Below, one piece after another: positions 9,374-18,913 of a stretch of DNA of 64,000 nt. The notes below the pieces were generated by a model, which was not told the origin of the DNA, made no database searches, and was given only the letters and a program-made list of their open reading frames with translations. Origin of the DNA: Thermoprotei archaeon (GTDB taxonomy: Archaea; Thermoproteota; Thermoprotei; Thermoproteales; B15-G16); assembly GCA_003649205.1 (NCBI GenBank), contig QMRC01000007.1, positions 21,937 to 85,936 on the forward strand, written 5' to 3'. The number at the start of each line of letters is the position of its first letter. Position 1 is the stretch's first letter. Position numbers and translations under genes: made by a program.

Positions 9374-10219
9374 ATGGAGTTGGTAATCACGGATAATCAC
9401 CTCCACGTAAATCCTGTAAGAGGACGAGGACCTAGAGAAGTTGCAAAACTATTTCTAAGAGAAGGAGGTAGAGGAGCTGTTGTAGTGGCACTACTTAGCT
9501 GGCACTATGGGATCGCCCTAAGAGGTAGAGACGACATTACTCGATTCTATGACCTTGTTGTGAAGTCATGTGATGTATTTCGTGAGGTCGGTATTGTAGC
9601 TGTATCAATTGTTGGACTTCACCCAGCTGAGTACACTAAGTTAATCCAACTAGGTGTTAAGCCGAGTAAAGCTATGTCAATAATGGAGCTAGGTATAGAG
9701 ATAGCTGCAGAGTACGTGAAATCAGGTAGAGCTGTTGGAATTGGTGAAGTAGGTCTTCCACACTGGTACGTTGATAAGAACACCTATTCACAGCTATGGA
9801 ACTTACTCCTTCACGCACTAACCATTGCTAAGGATCTAGACTGCGTTATTCACCTTCACCTACCTAGAGACCTAGCTGTTGTCAGTAAGGTTGGTCAAGT
9901 AGTTAAGTCTCTTGGCTTAGAGAAGTCGAGAGTAATTCTCCATCACTCACTACCTGAAGTCAATAGACCTGAAGTAGAGTTTTTTACACCATCCATACCA
10001 GCTAAGTGGAGTGACTTAGTTAGAGCCACTAGGTGTAGACCAGTGTATCTAGTAGAGAGTGATTACCTAGATGACCCGAGTAGACCGGGCTGTGTTGTTG
10101 AGCCTTGGGTACTTGCCAGGCGTGTGAAGAGGTTACTCAATGAAGGTTTTGTAGATTTTAACTACCTTGATACTGTTCTCAGGAAGAACTTTGAGAAGGT
10201 TTACAGAGTTTCCCTCTAG
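9374..10219 (+). CDS. TatD-like metal-dependent hydrolase (archaeal)
   Basis: ITDNHLHVNP, GLHPAEY, AVGIGEVGLPHW, CVIHLHLP, VILHHS. Confidence 0.8.
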   Translation: MELVITDNHLHVNPVRGRGPREVAKLFLREGGRGAVVVALLSWHYGIALRGRDDITRFYDLVVKSCDVFREVGIVAVSIVGLHPAEYTKLIQLGVKPSKAMSIMELGIEIAAEYVKSGRAVGIGEVGLPHWYVDKNTYSQLWNLLLHALTIAKDLDCVIHLHLPRDLAVVSKVGQVVKSLGLEKSRVILHHSLPEVNRPEVEFFTPSIPAKWSDLVRATRCRPVYLVESDYLDDPSRPGCVVEPWVLARRVKRLLNEGFVDFNYLDTVLRKNFEKVYRVSL

Positions 10220-10860
10220 CTGATGAACCTAGTTAGTGCCAGTACCAGTAGACCTGCTAGCAGGGTATAGAGACCATAGGTTAGAGGTCTTCTACCTGTG
10301 TACTTACCCAATAGAGCACCAACTACATACAACATAGCTAGTGCTATGGCTATTGACATCACTATGGCATAGGTGTTCGGTATGATGCCGTGTACTGCTA
10401 ACATGAATGGTACCGTTATCAGTAGAGCTGTTACAAAAGGACAGAAACCACTTAAAACCGCGGAGTACATAGCAGCAAACTTCTCAGCTCTCTCAATAGC
10501 TGTCTTCCTAAGTTTCGTCAGTAGAACATGCTCTAATTCAGTAATTCTTCTACTTCTCTCAGCCCACTCAGTAATCAGTGTGCTGACTGTACCTGAGAGT
10601 CCAGAACCAACAGCTGCACCAATACCTAGGCCAAGCAGTATCTCAGGTCTCTCACTAGCACCAGCAACGTAGGAAAACAGCACAGCACCTAAGAGAGTTA
10701 AGGTTATGTCAAAGGTATTTGAGACAGCATATCTCCTAGCAACTTCTGAAGCTCTAGTAATTCTCAGGTAGAATTTAACAGTATGCAAGTTACGTCTCAT
10801 AAATGAAACTAATCGTCTAAGTACCTTCAGTACCAAGCTACGTGACAATCCCCTCACCAC
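10216..10860 (-). CDS. Membrane protein resembling VIT1/CCC1-type transporters
   Basis: Multiple hydrophobic segments; GIGAAVGSGLSGTVSTLITEWAERSRRITELEHVLL. Confidence 0.5.
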   Translation of the reverse strand: MVRGLSRSLVLKVLRRLVSFMRRNLHTVKFYLRITRASEVARRYAVSNTFDITLTLLGAVLFSYVAGASERPEILLGLGIGAAVGSGLSGTVSTLITEWAERSRRITELEHVLLTKLRKTAIERAEKFAAMYSAVLSGFCPFVTALLITVPFMLAVHGIIPNTYAIVMSIAIALAMLYVVGALLGKYTGRRPLTYGLYTLLAGLLVLALTRFIS

Positions 10861-10939
10861 GTAGAGATTCCGAGTAGCGAGGTTAAGAACATTAATTGAG
10901 GAAACGAGATTTTCGTCAGCCTCACATAGTTAAGTCTCT

Positions 10940-10988
10940 TCAGCTCCTCTGACTCACATCACATACTCAGACCGGGCGTCTTCATCAC
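10940..10988 (-). ncRNA. Box C/D sRNA (candidate 3)
   Basis: Minus strand: C GTGATGA | AGACGCCCGGT (11) | D' CTGA | GTAT | C' GTGATGT | GAGTCAGAGGAG (12) | D CTGA. Confidence 0.8.
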
Positions 10989-11046
10989 ACAGTATACTCA
11001 ATGAGGTATTCGGTACTTAATCTCTCTTCTCTAATTTACTCAGTAC

Positions 11047-11670
11047 CTACTCCTTTCGCGACACATACACCCTATACCCAGCTTCAGAACCAACAACATC
11101 ACAATTGCCAAATACCTGAAGCATTCTCTCCATTAACCTCCTACCACCCTTATTGTGTCGAGCAACGAGCTGCAGCAATCCACCTCTCTCTAGGTACTGT
11201 GGAGCCTCATCAATTACTCTATAACACACATCAAGGCCAGCAGATATCGGAGGGTTGCATAGTATTGCATTGAACTTCTCTCCTCTAACTGGCTCATATA
11301 GATCTCCCTCTCTAACCTCAGCATTGTGAATATCATTTAGCTTTAAGTTCTCTCGAGCTAGTTTCACGGCTAGCTTATTGATATCCGTCAAGATCACGTA
11401 GCCTCTAGGAGCTAACTTAGCAGCAACTATACCAATTACACCGTATCCACATCCAAGATCGAGGATTCTCCATCCATCCTCAATTATCATGTACTTGAGT
11501 AGTACCTCAGTACCCTTATCCAATTTCCTTGCTGAGAATATGCCAGGCGCTGATATTAACTTGACGTAGATACCCCTAATCTGCACCTCAATAGTGTACC
11601 TCCTACCTGTATCCCTAGGTCTCTTCGAGTAGTAATGGTAGTGAGACATCTCAATCCCTACATCTTCCAT
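11047..11670 (-). CDS. Class I SAM-dependent methyltransferase (RsmC-like small domain)
   Basis: ILDLGCGYGVIGIVAAKLAP, AILCNPPISAG. Confidence 0.85.
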   Translation of the reverse strand: MEDVGIEMSHYHYYSKRPRDTGRRYTIEVQIRGIYVKLISAPGIFSARKLDKGTEVLLKYMIIEDGWRILDLGCGYGVIGIVAAKLAPRGYVILTDINKLAVKLARENLKLNDIHNAEVREGDLYEPVRGEKFNAILCNPPISAGLDVCYRVIDEAPQYLERGGLLQLVARHNKGGRRLMERMLQVFGNCDVVGSEAGYRVYVSRKE

Positions 11671-12035
11671 CTGGGTCTCAACTTAACGATACCTAGCGTT
11701 GAGCATATTTCAATGCACCAACCTGCTAGTAATTTAGCAATTTCAATTCTAGCTTCTTCCTCCGTATACGATACTCCTCTACAGGTCTCTAGCACGTGCT
11801 TAGCTACCTCACCATCGACTCTACTGTAGAACTTATTCGTTAGTATCTGCAGTAGCTCAGCGAGCGACACGGTACCTGATTCAACAATTTTCTTTACGTA
11901 CTCTAGATCCTCTCCTCTCGGTACTACATCATCTACATGTGCTTCACCTTTTCTCTTCCTTGCTTCCTCTAAGTACTTGATTAGTGGTGTGTAGTCTCCA
12001 ACTACTGATCCATTTGCGAAGAGTGGTAATGTCAC
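11658..12035 (-). CDS. Hypothetical protein, overlapping the start of the methyltransferase gene
   Basis: 125 aa ORF co-directional with the methyltransferase gene. Confidence 0.6.
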   Translation of the reverse strand: MTLPLFANGSVVGDYTPLIKYLEEARKRKGEAHVDDVVPRGEDLEYVKKIVESGTVSLAELLQILTNKFYSRVDGEVAKHVLETCRGVSYTEEEARIEIAKLLAGWCIEICSTLGIVKLRPRWKM

Positions 12036-12100
12036 GTTGAGTACACCTCTGCACCTAGAGTAATACAGTATGGCTTAAAATATAGTCTTCGCGTGTATGC

Positions 12101-13708
12101 TTGATGAAGGTTCTTCTAGTTGATTGTTTGGGTTGGGGTAGTGTTGGTAGGGTTGCTACTGTTGACGTTATTGGTACTGGTCCTAGTATTGTTGCTTCCA
12201 TACTCGAGAGCTACGGTATTTCTGTTGACTACTCCTCACCTACAGGTTTACCTAGTTCTCTACATGAGTACACTGGTTTCATGATCTCTGGTATGGTTAG
12301 TGACGTTAAAACCATTAGATGTGTTATAAGTAAGCTCCGTAAGGAAAATCCTCATGCTATCATTGTACTTGGTGGTCCTATTTCAGCTGCTAAGGATATT
12401 GTTGCTGATCTAGGTGTTGACTTCGCTATTGTCGGTGAAGCTGAGTACGTTCTCCCGAAACTAATTGAGTACGGTCTTTTCAGTAATGATGAGGGTGATG
12501 TAGCTGAGAGATGTTGTGAAGAGAAGCTACCTAACTTAATCATTGTTAGGGATGGCAGTGTCGTGTACTCAGGACCTATTAGGTGGTGCTCTATTGACGA
12601 GATCACTAGGTTCAGTCTATCTCAGAACTTTATCTCTAGGTATCCTGGTATCACTTGGTCTAGAGTATACGTTGAGGTTCTTAGAGGATGCAGTAATTTC
12701 CTTAGACCTAGAATTCAGCTACCTGATGGTAGGGAGTGCATTGAGTGTGGTCTATGTAGATCTCCAAGGTTATCGGATAGGTTAAGGTGTCCCGTAGGTA
12801 TACCACCAGGTTGTGGTTACTGTTCTGTTCCTACACTGTATGGACCTGCTAGGAGTAAACCTGTTGAGTACATTGTTGAGGAAATTAGAAAGCTGGTTTC
12901 CGTTGGTGTTCAGCGTGTTGTACTGAGTGCATCTGATATACTTGACTATGGTAGGGACTGGTTGGTTAGTCCTGAACCTCTAACTGATCCGAGAAAACCT
13001 ATGCCCAATGTAGAGGCTCTAGAGGCTCTATTCTCCAGTGTTTTCGACTTACCTGAAGTCCGTAGTAGGAAGTGTGTTGTGATGATTGAGAACATTAAGG
13101 CTAATCTCGTAAATGAGGAAGTTGCTAAGGTACTTGGTAAGTACTTTAGAGGTACTTCTGTTCACATAGGTTGCGAAACTGGTTCTGAAGAGCATGCAAT
13201 CTCCATAGGTAGACCATGTACACCAACTGAAGTGCTTCAAGCTGTTAAACTACTTAAGAGGTATGGCTTAAGACCGTACGTCTACTTCATACATGGTCTA
13301 CCTGGTCAAGACCTGAAGATAGCTAGGAGAACGGCTAAGTTGATAACTAAGCTAGGTAGGGTGGGTGTAGAGAAGATTACTGTGTATAGGTTTCAGCCGC
13401 TACCTGCAACAGCATTTGAGAAGTTCCCTAGAGCACCACCAGCTAGTAAGTCTATGGTTGGTAGGATAATTGTTGATGCTAGTAAGTTCGTGAATAGATT
13501 CTCAAAGAGGAAGATGATTGGTAAGGAGTTAGAGGTAGTTGTTGCATCTCGTTGGAGAGACGGTATACACTATGTGACCTACCCTATCTACCATGGTCCT
13601 GTAACATTAGTGAAGGTGAATCGAGAACTTAAACCAGGTACAAGACTTAAGGTAAGGATCATTAAGGTACTTAGTGATAGAGTTGTCTTAGGTACAGTTA
13701 TCGAGTGA
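12101..13708 (+). CDS. Radical SAM protein with N-terminal B12-binding-like domain and possible C-terminal TRAM-like domain
   Basis: CRSPRLSDRLRCPVGIPPGCGYCSVPTLYGPARSKPVEYIVEEI; IVLGGPISAAK; C-terminal PGTRLKVRIIKVLSDRVVLGTVI. Confidence 0.82.
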   Translation: MMKVLLVDCLGWGSVGRVATVDVIGTGPSIVASILESYGISVDYSSPTGLPSSLHEYTGFMISGMVSDVKTIRCVISKLRKENPHAIIVLGGPISAAKDIVADLGVDFAIVGEAEYVLPKLIEYGLFSNDEGDVAERCCEEKLPNLIIVRDGSVVYSGPIRWCSIDEITRFSLSQNFISRYPGITWSRVYVEVLRGCSNFLRPRIQLPDGRECIECGLCRSPRLSDRLRCPVGIPPGCGYCSVPTLYGPARSKPVEYIVEEIRKLVSVGVQRVVLSASDILDYGRDWLVSPEPLTDPRKPMPNVEALEALFSSVFDLPEVRSRKCVVMIENIKANLVNEEVAKVLGKYFRGTSVHIGCETGSEEHAISIGRPCTPTEVLQAVKLLKRYGLRPYVYFIHGLPGQDLKIARRTAKLITKLGRVGVEKITVYRFQPLPATAFEKFPRAPPASKSMVGRIIVDASKFVNRFSKRKMIGKELEVVVASRWRDGIHYVTYPIYHGPVTLVKVNRELKPGTRLKVRIIKVLSDRVVLGTVIE

Positions 13709-13715
13709 GTTAACA

Positions 13716-13764
13716 TCAGCATAGACGAGTCTCGTCACTACTCTGTAACCTACCCTCTCATCAC
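13716..13764 (-). ncRNA. Box C/D sRNA (candidate 4)
   Basis: Minus strand: C GTGATGA | GAGGGTAGGTTA (12) | D' CAGA | GTA | C' GTGACGA | GACTCGTCTATG (12) | D CTGA. Guide 1 is fully complementary to TAACCTACCCTC of archaeal 16S rRNA. Confidence 0.85.
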
Positions 13765-13816
13765 TTCTAGCAGGATCTGAAGTAGTTTAAGGAACAAGTA
13801 GAAACACAACACGTAT

Positions 13817-13835
13817 ATATTCGAATTTCGAATAT
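13817..13835. promoter_or_regulatory. Perfect palindrome ATATTCGAA-t-TTCGAATAT upstream of the radical SAM/SPASM gene
   Basis: 9-bp arms with 1-nt centre, 9 bp before the candidate ATG at 13845, in an AT-rich promoter-like stretch. Confidence 0.6.
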
Positions 13836-13841
13836 TTAAGG

Positions 13842-15215
13842 TTGATGAACATAACAAAGCTCTTCATAGACCTCATGACACATAAAGCTACTACAACTCT
13901 AGCCACCTACTTACTCAAACCACTGATCAAGTACTTCGACCCCATTAGCTGTTCTCAAACTGGTCTCTTAACTATGTTCTTTGAGAGGTTAACTGATGAA
14001 GGTGTTAAGTGGTTAATTAAGGTAGGTTCTCGTATACTAGGTTCTTCAGCACCTGAAGATCTTGATGGTAGGAATAGGTACCTAGTAAATGGTGTAGCTA
14101 TCGTCCTAGATTCAATAGCTAGGTTTGGAGTACGAAAACCGCTTGTAACTTCTAGACCACTAATGGTTGTGTGGAATTTCACTAATCTATGTAATTTAAG
14201 ATGTAAACACTGTTATCAGGATGCTAGTAGGAGGCACCCTAATGAACTAAGTGTTGAGGAGAAGTTAGATCTGGTAGATATGTTATGTAGAGACAGAGTA
14301 CCTCTCCTAGCATTTTCAGGTGGTGAACCTCTTGCTGCTCCTGAATTCTTTGAGGTAGCTGAGTACGCTGCTAATAGGGGTCTCTTCGTATCAATAGCTA
14401 CCAACGGTACATTAATAACTGAAGAAGTTGCTAAACGATTGAAGAAGCTAGGAGTTAACTATGTTCAGGTTAGTGTAGATGCTGCTACGCCTAGCAAGCA
14501 TGACCTCTTTCGTGGCATTCCAGGTGCGTGGGAATTAGCTATTCGTGGTGTTAAGAATCTAGTGAAGTACGGCATCTTCACGTGCATAGCAATGACAGTA
14601 ACTAAATTTAACGTAGATGAGGTGCCTAAGGTAATTGAATTAGCTAAAAAGCTCCACGTACCTAGAGTTGCTCTTTACAACTTCATTCCAGTTGGTAAGG
14701 GTACGGAGATAGTGAAGTGGGACCTGAGCCCTATTGAGCGTGAGAGATTACTATACTACATACTTCGTGAATTTATGAAGGGTGGTATTGAGGTCATGAC
14801 AACAGCACCACAGTACGGTCGTGTAATAGCTTCATTACTGGAGGAGTACGGATATCTGCCGAAGGTAGCTGCAGCGCATTTCTACAGTGGTAGTAGTGAG
14901 TGGGGTAAGGTAGTTGAGTTCATAGGTGGTTGTGGTGCTGGTAGAGTCTACCTAGGCATTGAGCCTGATGGTACTGTTACGCCCTGTGTCTTTCTTAAGA
15001 TACCTGTTGGTAATGTTCGTCAGTCACGGATTAGGGATATCTGGATGAAATCTCAAGTACTTTGGGATCTTAGAGATAGGGATAAATTGAAGGATCCATG
15101 TGGTTCCTGCCCCTACAAACACGTCTGTGGTGGTTGTAGAGCTAGAGCATATGCATATTTCCAAGACTACCTAGCACCTGACCCTGGATGTTTCAGAGCT
15201 AGTAAATACCTCTAA
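13842..15215 (+). CDS. Radical SAM/SPASM domain protein
   Basis: NFTNLCNLRCKHCYQDA (CxxxCxxC), FSGGEPLAAPEFF, C-terminal CGAGRVYLGIEPDGTVTPC and DPCGSCPYKHVCGGCRARAYA. Confidence 0.88.
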   Translation: MMNITKLFIDLMTHKATTTLATYLLKPLIKYFDPISCSQTGLLTMFFERLTDEGVKWLIKVGSRILGSSAPEDLDGRNRYLVNGVAIVLDSIARFGVRKPLVTSRPLMVVWNFTNLCNLRCKHCYQDASRRHPNELSVEEKLDLVDMLCRDRVPLLAFSGGEPLAAPEFFEVAEYAANRGLFVSIATNGTLITEEVAKRLKKLGVNYVQVSVDAATPSKHDLFRGIPGAWELAIRGVKNLVKYGIFTCIAMTVTKFNVDEVPKVIELAKKLHVPRVALYNFIPVGKGTEIVKWDLSPIERERLLYYILREFMKGGIEVMTTAPQYGRVIASLLEEYGYLPKVAAAHFYSGSSEWGKVVEFIGGCGAGRVYLGIEPDGTVTPCVFLKIPVGNVRQSRIRDIWMKSQVLWDLRDRDKLKDPCGSCPYKHVCGGCRARAYAYFQDYLAPDPGCFRASKYL

Positions 15216-15235
15216 TCAGTAATCTAGCTCAAGAA

Positions 15236-15514
15236 CTATACTCTTGCTCTGGATCTATAAGGGCAAGTCTCACTCCTACAAAATATTTTACAAAATTCCT
15301 TAGCAAACTCCTCATTTATTCCCTTAAATCCGGTTCTCGTACCATCACACGTACATACCTTCCACTTCCCTCGAAAACCAACGTAGATATAACCAGTGCT
15401 AGTTATTGGTGATGGTATCTTCCTACATCTCGTAATGCACTCAGGGCACCACTCAAATCTTCCACCTAAGGTAATGACCTTCTGAGCAGTGTGCTTCACA
15501 CCCATAAGAAACAC
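15236..15514 (-). CDS. Small Cys-rich hypothetical protein (putative metal binding)
   Basis: 92 aa with CPEC, CTC and CKIFCRSETC clusters. Confidence 0.5.
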   Translation of the reverse strand: MFLMGVKHTAQKVITLGGRFEWCPECITRCRKIPSPITSTGYIYVGFRGKWKVCTCDGTRTGFKGINEEFAKEFCKIFCRSETCPYRSRARV

Positions 15515-15567
15515 CTTGATTTAGCATTTACACCCTGTATTAAAGGGTGTCCTCATTACAGTGCTCC

Positions 15568-15616
15568 TCAGGTCCCGCCATAATCTTCACTAATCCGTCC
15601 GGGTTCATCACATCAT
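15568..15616 (-). ncRNA. Box C/D sRNA (candidate 5)
   Basis: Minus strand: C ATGATGT | GATGAACCCGGA (12) | D' CGGA | TTA | C' GTGAAGA | TTATGGCGGGAC (12) | D CTGA. Confidence 0.75.
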
Positions 15617-15659
15617 CGGACCTAGCTGAGTGATTAAACCTTAAGGTCTGTTATAAGGG

Positions 15660-16511
15660 TCACTCCTCGTAGATATATGCATCGACACAAATCTTGTAGA
15701 CATATGGTGCGTAGGGATGGACAATCCTTCTACTTAGTATCTTGACTGCTCTACCTAGCTTCTCAGCTTCCTTTCTAATGAGTTCCTCAGCTTCATCAAA
15801 TAACCTATCCTCAGGAGCCCAGTGGTAAAAGTGTAGGATACCACCTTCAGGCTTAAGACACTTGATAGCTATGTCGAGGTACTGGTAGGCACCTTTTGGA
15901 AGTGGCATGAGGACACGATCGCAGATACCGTACCAGTAAGGACATACGTCACGAACATCGCCTAGGACAGGGACAACACGATCCTCAACCCTATTCAACG
16001 CAACGTTCTCGACCATGTACTGGTAAGCATGTGGGTTAATCTCAACAGAAACTATTCTGTAAACTCTAGGCTGAACCCTACATATTATGAGAGCATAGGG
16101 TCCGACACCAGCAAACATGTACATAATGACCTCACCAGGACGGACCTGCTTTGCAATCCTCAATCTCTCAGTAGAGTCCCTAGGTGAGAAGTAAGCCTTC
16201 GTAGGATCAACCTTAATCCTACAACCATACTCCTTATGAATAACCTCAGTACTACCAGAACCAGCAATAACCTCGTACTCACGCAACCTATACACACCCT
16301 TCCTCTCAGAACACTTCCTCAAGACAACACGAACATGCTTATGAACCTTCATCAAAGCCTCACCAATAACGTGCTTCCAAGGCTCAAGCTCATCAGGAAT
16401 CTCGATAATAGCAACAGCACCCTCCCTAGAACCAATAATATCAAAACTACGAGGTACAAGAGGAAGTAAATCATCAGGAATCTTACCCCTCAATAGCTCA
16501 CGAAGTCTCAC
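15660..16511 (-). CDS. tRNA (guanine37-N1)-methyltransferase Trm5/Taw2-like family
   Basis: [77 protein letters not shown]. Confidence 0.85.
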   Translation of the reverse strand: MRLRELLRGKIPDDLLPLVPRSFDIIGSREGAVAIIEIPDELEPWKHVIGEALMKVHKHVRVVLRKCSERKGVYRLREYEVIAGSGSTEVIHKEYGCRIKVDPTKAYFSPRDSTERLRIAKQVRPGEVIMYMFAGVGPYALIICRVQPRVYRIVSVEINPHAYQYMVENVALNRVEDRVVPVLGDVRDVCPYWYGICDRVLMPLPKGAYQYLDIAIKCLKPEGGILHFYHWAPEDRLFDEAEELIRKEAEKLGRAVKILSRRIVHPYAPYVYKICVDAYIYEE

Positions 16512-16603
16512 AAGGACCCCCTATAAGCTAATCTGAATCAGAGTATCGGGGAACTAAAATGCTATTCGACATAGTTATCCTACTAGAAAACCATGTGAAG
16601 AAC

Positions 16604-16846
16604 ATGAGGAACGTAAAGAGAAGAAAAAGAGGTTCACTACTAGTTGAAGAAGCAATACTCATAGGAGTAGCAGCCATAGTACTAGTCATACTACTCACAA
16701 TGCTCACAAAAATATTGGGAATAGTTAAGGGGACACTAAACACAACAAACCAATCACTTGAACAATTCATAGTGAATGTACTAAAGGAATTGGATAAGAT
16801 AGGAGCAGCACTAGGGCTACCAACACCAACGAATAGCACAGGCTAA
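16604..16846 (+). CDS. Type IV pilin-like protein with class III signal peptide; start placed at MRNVKRRKRG
   Basis: Basic N-terminus KRRKRG followed by SLLVEEAILIGVAAIVLVILL hydrophobic helix. Confidence 0.65.
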   Translation: MRNVKRRKRGSLLVEEAILIGVAAIVLVILLTMLTKILGIVKGTLNTTNQSLEQFIVNVLKELDKIGAALGLPTPTNSTG

Positions 16847-16883
16847 ATAGCAACATTAAAAACACATAGATACAGTACTTCAA

Positions 16884-16952
16884 TAGCCCCGAAGACCGCA
16901 CACCTACGAGAGTCCACTAGGACTCAATGAGTAGGTGTGTGGCTAGGGGCTA
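16884..16952. other. Long multi-tier inverted repeat / structured RNA or bidirectional terminator
   Basis: TAGCCCC / CCGCACACCTAC / GAGTCC-acta-GGACTC / GTAGGTGTGTGG / GGGGCTA nested pairing; overlaps the 3' end of the minus-strand gene. Confidence 0.65.
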
Positions 16953-18909
16953 CACCCCTCTTCTTAACGTACTCTGCGTAAAGCCGTTTAAGCCTAATCA
17001 TCCTACCTTTTGCTTCTCTCAAGCTAGTTAACCTACTGTAGATCACCATATCGACATAGTACCTAGCAATAGGACATACAAGTAGGCATTTCTGGCAACC
17101 TACACATTTGCTGGGTATTACTGTGAAGGGTAGTTCAATAGCTTCGTAATCACAGTTCAAATAGCAGTGACCACACGCTCCGCAGTTCAAGGTCATGATT
17201 AGTACCTTGAGTACATTGAGAGCTGTATCGAGGTCTCTATAGCTAATGACTACGTACCCCCTGGAGTTCACCGTGCCCTGTACCTCATCTGATGCGAAAT
17301 ACACCTCATCTACCCTACGATTGACCATCATCCTGAGCACTGATCGTAGATTTACCTCAAGTGAATAAGAGTTCCACCTCTTCACAGGTATTGACAATTC
17401 GAGTACTTCTTCACTTCTCTGGACTGTTTTCAGGAAGGGATTTAGTTCTTCGAGACTCACAGTTGGGTATATGTACCTGATACCTAGCATCTTCGTCACT
17501 CGCTGTAGTTCTTGGTGAAGTAAGAAGAATCTCCAAAGATGTCTACTACGAGCAATTTCTCTCTCCTTCTCTGTAGAGAACATCACGTTAATTATCTTCT
17601 CCATGTACTTCTTCCAGAAGCTCATCAGTTCACTGTAGTGCATCTCACTCATCTTCAGCTCCAGACATGTCCTATGTGGACACATGACACAGCTAATTCT
17701 CTCAAAGCCCCTGTAGTAATCTGGGTGAAGTGGAGTGCGTGCTCTATACCATAGGTACAGGTACTCAAGGAGCTTAGGAAAGTTGTAGGGTATGCAGTGC
17801 GATAGTACACCAGCTTCAGAGTCAATGTACGTTGGCGGTCTTACACTTCGTCTAAAGGTCTCGTATCTTCTGGAACCAGTGTAGCTAACTACCTTATCCA
17901 AACCATACTTCTCCTTAATTAGCTTAAACATCGGAACTAATTTCCACAGTGGTGTGCACCACCTAAATCCACGAACTGGAATACCTAGAGTCTCGAGGTA
18001 ACTCAGTAACTTATCGAGTGAGTACTCCACGACCTCAAGTGAGAAACCTAGTCGAGAACATACCCTGTACACGAAATCACGAGTAACCTCAGTATCGGCA
18101 TACGGTATGTGTACGTAAATCACCAAAGGATCTGAATCAACTTCCTCAAGTAAGTGAAGTGTTAGTAAGCTATCCTTACCTCCAGAAAATCCAACTACAC
18201 CACGTCTACCCTCTTCACACTCCAACCACTTCACAGCACGTCTAACCTTCTCAACAAGAAACTCAATGTAATCCTCATTAAATTCATACAATTCACGGTA
18301 AGTCCTCCTAACTCTATCCAATGAAGAGAGTACCTCCTCAGGATATGCAGGAGACCAAATCTTTATCGGAACAAATCCTCTCTCAGTACGAAGAGCAACA
18401 CCACACAACCTACCATCTCTAGTAACAGCAACGAAGTACCTACAACCCTCAACACTAACCCTATAGCTACTAAATGTCCTCATCCTCTCATCACTAATAA
18501 CGGTATTGCAGATACCACGAATATAGAGTAGAGCAGCACCTAACTTACCAGGAACGACATTGAAGCTTAGGGTCTTCAAATCATAGTTGATAGTACACAG
18601 TATCTCTCCATTAACCATGAACTCGTAGACGTGGTCAAGTACAGGGTCATTACCAACATTAACTATGGTTAAGTGCTCCCTACAGATTCCCTCAAAGAGA
18701 TACGCTACATCACTACCAAAGACATCACAGCAAGCTCTTGACATGACCTCAAGATCACGACTAGTAATAGGTCTCGGATCAACCCAGAACCTGAATCTCT
18801 TCGAAACATCAATGAGATCATCACAGTACCTCCTACCATAACTCATCTTGAAAAAGTAAACATTCAGACTAGGGCTGTAGTAGAGCTTGAGGGGCCCTCT
18901 ATCACTCAT
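16924..18909 (-). CDS. PAPS reductase-like / PP-loop protein with C-terminal 4Fe-4S motif
   Basis: GVVGFSGGKDSLLTLHLLEE PP-loop; CVMCPHRTC; C-terminal CVGCQKCLLVCP and CGACGHCYLNC. Confidence 0.82.
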   Translation of the reverse strand: MSDRGPLKLYYSPSLNVYFFKMSYGRRYCDDLIDVSKRFRFWVDPRPITSRDLEVMSRACCDVFGSDVAYLFEGICREHLTIVNVGNDPVLDHVYEFMVNGEILCTINYDLKTLSFNVVPGKLGAALLYIRGICNTVISDERMRTFSSYRVSVEGCRYFVAVTRDGRLCGVALRTERGFVPIKIWSPAYPEEVLSSLDRVRRTYRELYEFNEDYIEFLVEKVRRAVKWLECEEGRRGVVGFSGGKDSLLTLHLLEEVDSDPLVIYVHIPYADTEVTRDFVYRVCSRLGFSLEVVEYSLDKLLSYLETLGIPVRGFRWCTPLWKLVPMFKLIKEKYGLDKVVSYTGSRRYETFRRSVRPPTYIDSEAGVLSHCIPYNFPKLLEYLYLWYRARTPLHPDYYRGFERISCVMCPHRTCLELKMSEMHYSELMSFWKKYMEKIINVMFSTEKEREIARSRHLWRFFLLHQELQRVTKMLGIRYIYPTVSLEELNPFLKTVQRSEEVLELSIPVKRWNSYSLEVNLRSVLRMMVNRRVDEVYFASDEVQGTVNSRGYVVISYRDLDTALNVLKVLIMTLNCGACGHCYLNCDYEAIELPFTVIPSKCVGCQKCLLVCPIARYYVDMVIYSRLTSLREAKGRMIRLKRLYAEYVKKRGVAPSHTPTH

Positions 18910-18913
18910 CTAC

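Noticed and set aside
11001-11273. Plus-strand ORF of 90 aa
   Set aside because: Antisense to a clear methyltransferase gene and low-complexity/unusual composition; not supported as coding
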